A stretch of 64,000 bases of DNA from Epinephelus fuscoguttatus (Eukaryota; Chordata; Actinopteri; Perciformes; Serranidae): assembly GCF_011397635.1 (NCBI RefSeq), contig NC_064770.1, forward strand, positions 19,685,707 through 19,749,706, given 5' to 3'. Position 1 is the stretch's first letter; each line of letters begins with the position of its first letter. The position numbers and the translations under genes are program-made. The notes under the pieces are model-generated. The model did not search any database. It was given only the letters and a program-made list of their open reading frames with translations, and was not told where the DNA came from. This document shows positions 62,328 through 64,000 of the stretch, one piece after another.

Positions 62328-64000
62328 GAAATAGCGCCTCCATCAGGTTTCATGTTACCAGACATGAGAAAGGATATCAGCATTCCTGAGATATTTTAAG
62401 GATGAATTCGGCGGCCAGCTGGTCCAGTGGGCTCTAATCCTCACCTAATCTCCCCCTCACAGACTCACAGGGGCAAAGAAAATGTAGGCAGCGTCAGGCC
62501 TAATCTGTGGTGCTCAGATAGTTTTCATTTGAACAGTGTGTGAGGGCAGTGAGGCGTTTTTCAAGAGCAGAGAAAACTGCTGTGGAAAATTACTCCTGTA
62601 ATGAGCAATGAGACACTCTGAGGAGGTGGCAGGGTAGCTTGTTTTATTGTATTTTTTACTGTTTGATACTGTGTTTTAGTGATGTAGTATTTCATGTGAC
62701 TATTCATGAGAGACAGGTTATGAATCAGGGTTATTTTTATTACTTAAGTTACTGTGTTATTTATTAATGGGTACATTATTCATATTCAAGTAGTAATAGA
62801 TTCAGCATTATTGAGTTACTGGTAAATTCGTATTTCATTGTCATTTATAGTACTTTGTGTATTGTTTAATTGGTATTTTCATTTGCTGTATTAAGTGGAG
62901 TGACTTTAATTGTCTCCTACCTGCCCTTGTTTTGTGGGGACAGGTATTGGTGAGACACAAGAGACAGTGAGTGCCTCCTGCTTAACAGAGAAGAAGTTTC
63001 TGTACGAAGAGGAAGAAACAAATGTTGTAGCCTGCTTATTACCCACAGCCCAGAAGAACTATAGAGAACACCTACAATCAAGAAAAGAGGGTTACAGTAA
63101 TATAGAGAGCTGAAAATTTGGAATAAGTTGAGCAGAGGACTTTCATTTCGACTAAATTAAAGACATGTGCAACATCAGCTGGTGCAGAAAAGGCATGCCG
63201 TGCATGGAAATTCACCAGAAATCAGGATAGCTTATAAAATGTTTGATGCTCAAAATTTTCTGTCAGAGGAACCCCAAACCCGCCATTTCATATGCACCCC
63301 TAGTGTTCAAACGCTCTTGCAAATAAGGCATGATAACCAATGAGCAATTTTTACCATCTTGTATGTGAAGATGCCATGAACAAGTTGTAGGCCTTTGTCG
63401 TGTTGTATGTATTTGTATGGACAAGTGTCCATATAAAAACCGTACATTATTAGTGATGTGTTTGTGACACAGTTGTCCTTTCAGTTGCCTCAGGCAGTAT
63501 GGTCATTTTATTAGAGAACGCCCATACCAGTCAGTTGTCTCATATACTATGACAGCAGGCAGGTGGTTTACACAGGGTGTGGAAACATCACATGCACAAT
63601 GGCATGTGCCTGACAATATAATTCATAATAGCCTTGCAATAATTATCTTTGTGAAGCTTATATGCATCCTTTTTTGTTCAGAAATCATCAATGATGATTT
63701 TCAGTGTCGTTTGTTGTATTTGATTGCAGTAGGCTATACTGTGAAAATGCCTTCCTAGGGTGGGACACTACAAAGTTAATTCACTGCACCTCTCAGCCCA
63801 AAGTAATTATGTTTAACTGTTGGTAACGAACACAGTAGCAAAATACCTGCAATGTATGGACTGATGTGAGAGTTGATAGATCAGTGATAAAGCTTCCAAA
63901 CTGATTTAGCACTTTGGAGTGAGGATTTTTTTTTTTATCTGGTTAAAATAATTACAATTAATAATGTGGGCAGGTGCAACTATTTCTTGTAAACCCGTGC
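62328..64000. other. Right edge, no gene supported
   Basis: AT-rich from 62.63 kb. A 67-codon plus-strand frame at 62910-63113 has no recognisable feature. I see nothing else. Confidence 0.55.

Overview
The window is nuclear genomic DNA of a ray-finned (teleost-type) fish. Genes are sparse and intron-bearing with GT-AG splice sites. Most of the sequence is non-coding and full of microsatellites, hAT-like, Kolobok-like, PIF/Harbinger-like and Tc1 DNA transposon copies, and L2-like LINE fragments that look typical of teleost genomes. There is no bacterial operon structure, CRISPR array, rRNA or tRNA that I can support.

Layout. Positions 1-37.8 kb hold no gene I can prove. There is a possible exon at the left edge and a CpG-rich candidate first exon on the minus strand near 12.9-13.2 kb. 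The rest is microsatellites and repeats: a PIF/Harbinger-like MITE nested in another inverted-repeat element (8.25-9.7 kb), GGGCCC-ended and other palindromic elements (14.2-17.9 kb), a hAT MITE with a perfect 8-bp target duplication (23.25-23.9 kb), a 2.35-kb Kolobok-like palindrome with a THAP-encoding arm on each side (24.4-26.7 kb), an L2-like reverse transcriptase fragment (29.6-30.5 kb) and a hAT-ended 2.2-kb segment (30.5-32.7 kb).

The gene-bearing half starts at 37.9 kb. (1) An orphan class A GPCR (CDS 41490-42440, plus strand) has a likely TATA-driven 5' UTR exon at about 37.9 kb. (2) A complete six-exon TRIM E3 ubiquitin ligase lies on the minus strand (43857-46492; RING, B-box2, coiled coil, PRY-SPRY; 465 codons before the stop). 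(3) A decayed minus-strand multi-exon gene of a family I do not recognise spans 48.8-50.4 kb and has three in-frame stops in one exon. (4) An internally deleted Tc1-like transposon lies at 51.6-52.4 kb. (5) A complete four-exon class IV beta-tubulin (TUBB4A-like, 444 aa) lies at 53048-55449, plus strand. (6) A complete three-exon Crumbs3 gene (111 aa, ending ERLI) lies at 58458-61341, minus strand. Upstream of crb3 are three further coding-looking minus-strand exons (61.7-62.3 kb) of unknown identity whose last splice phase fits crb3 exon 2.

The convergent pair tubb4 / crb3 matches the human 19p13.3 neighbourhood, where CRB3 and TUBB4A are close neighbours; this supports both identifications. 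The proteins do not form one pathway: beta-tubulin builds microtubules and axonemes, Crumbs3 sets apical polarity and supports ciliated epithelia, TRIM is a ubiquitin ligase of the kind often used in fish antiviral signalling, and the GPCR is an orphan. I see no convincing new multi-gene system. The most unusual items are the GPCR's missing canonical motifs, the twin transposons around the GPCR/TRIM pair (one carrying an amplified 58-bp minisatellite), the Kolobok palindrome and the possible alternative N terminus of crb3.
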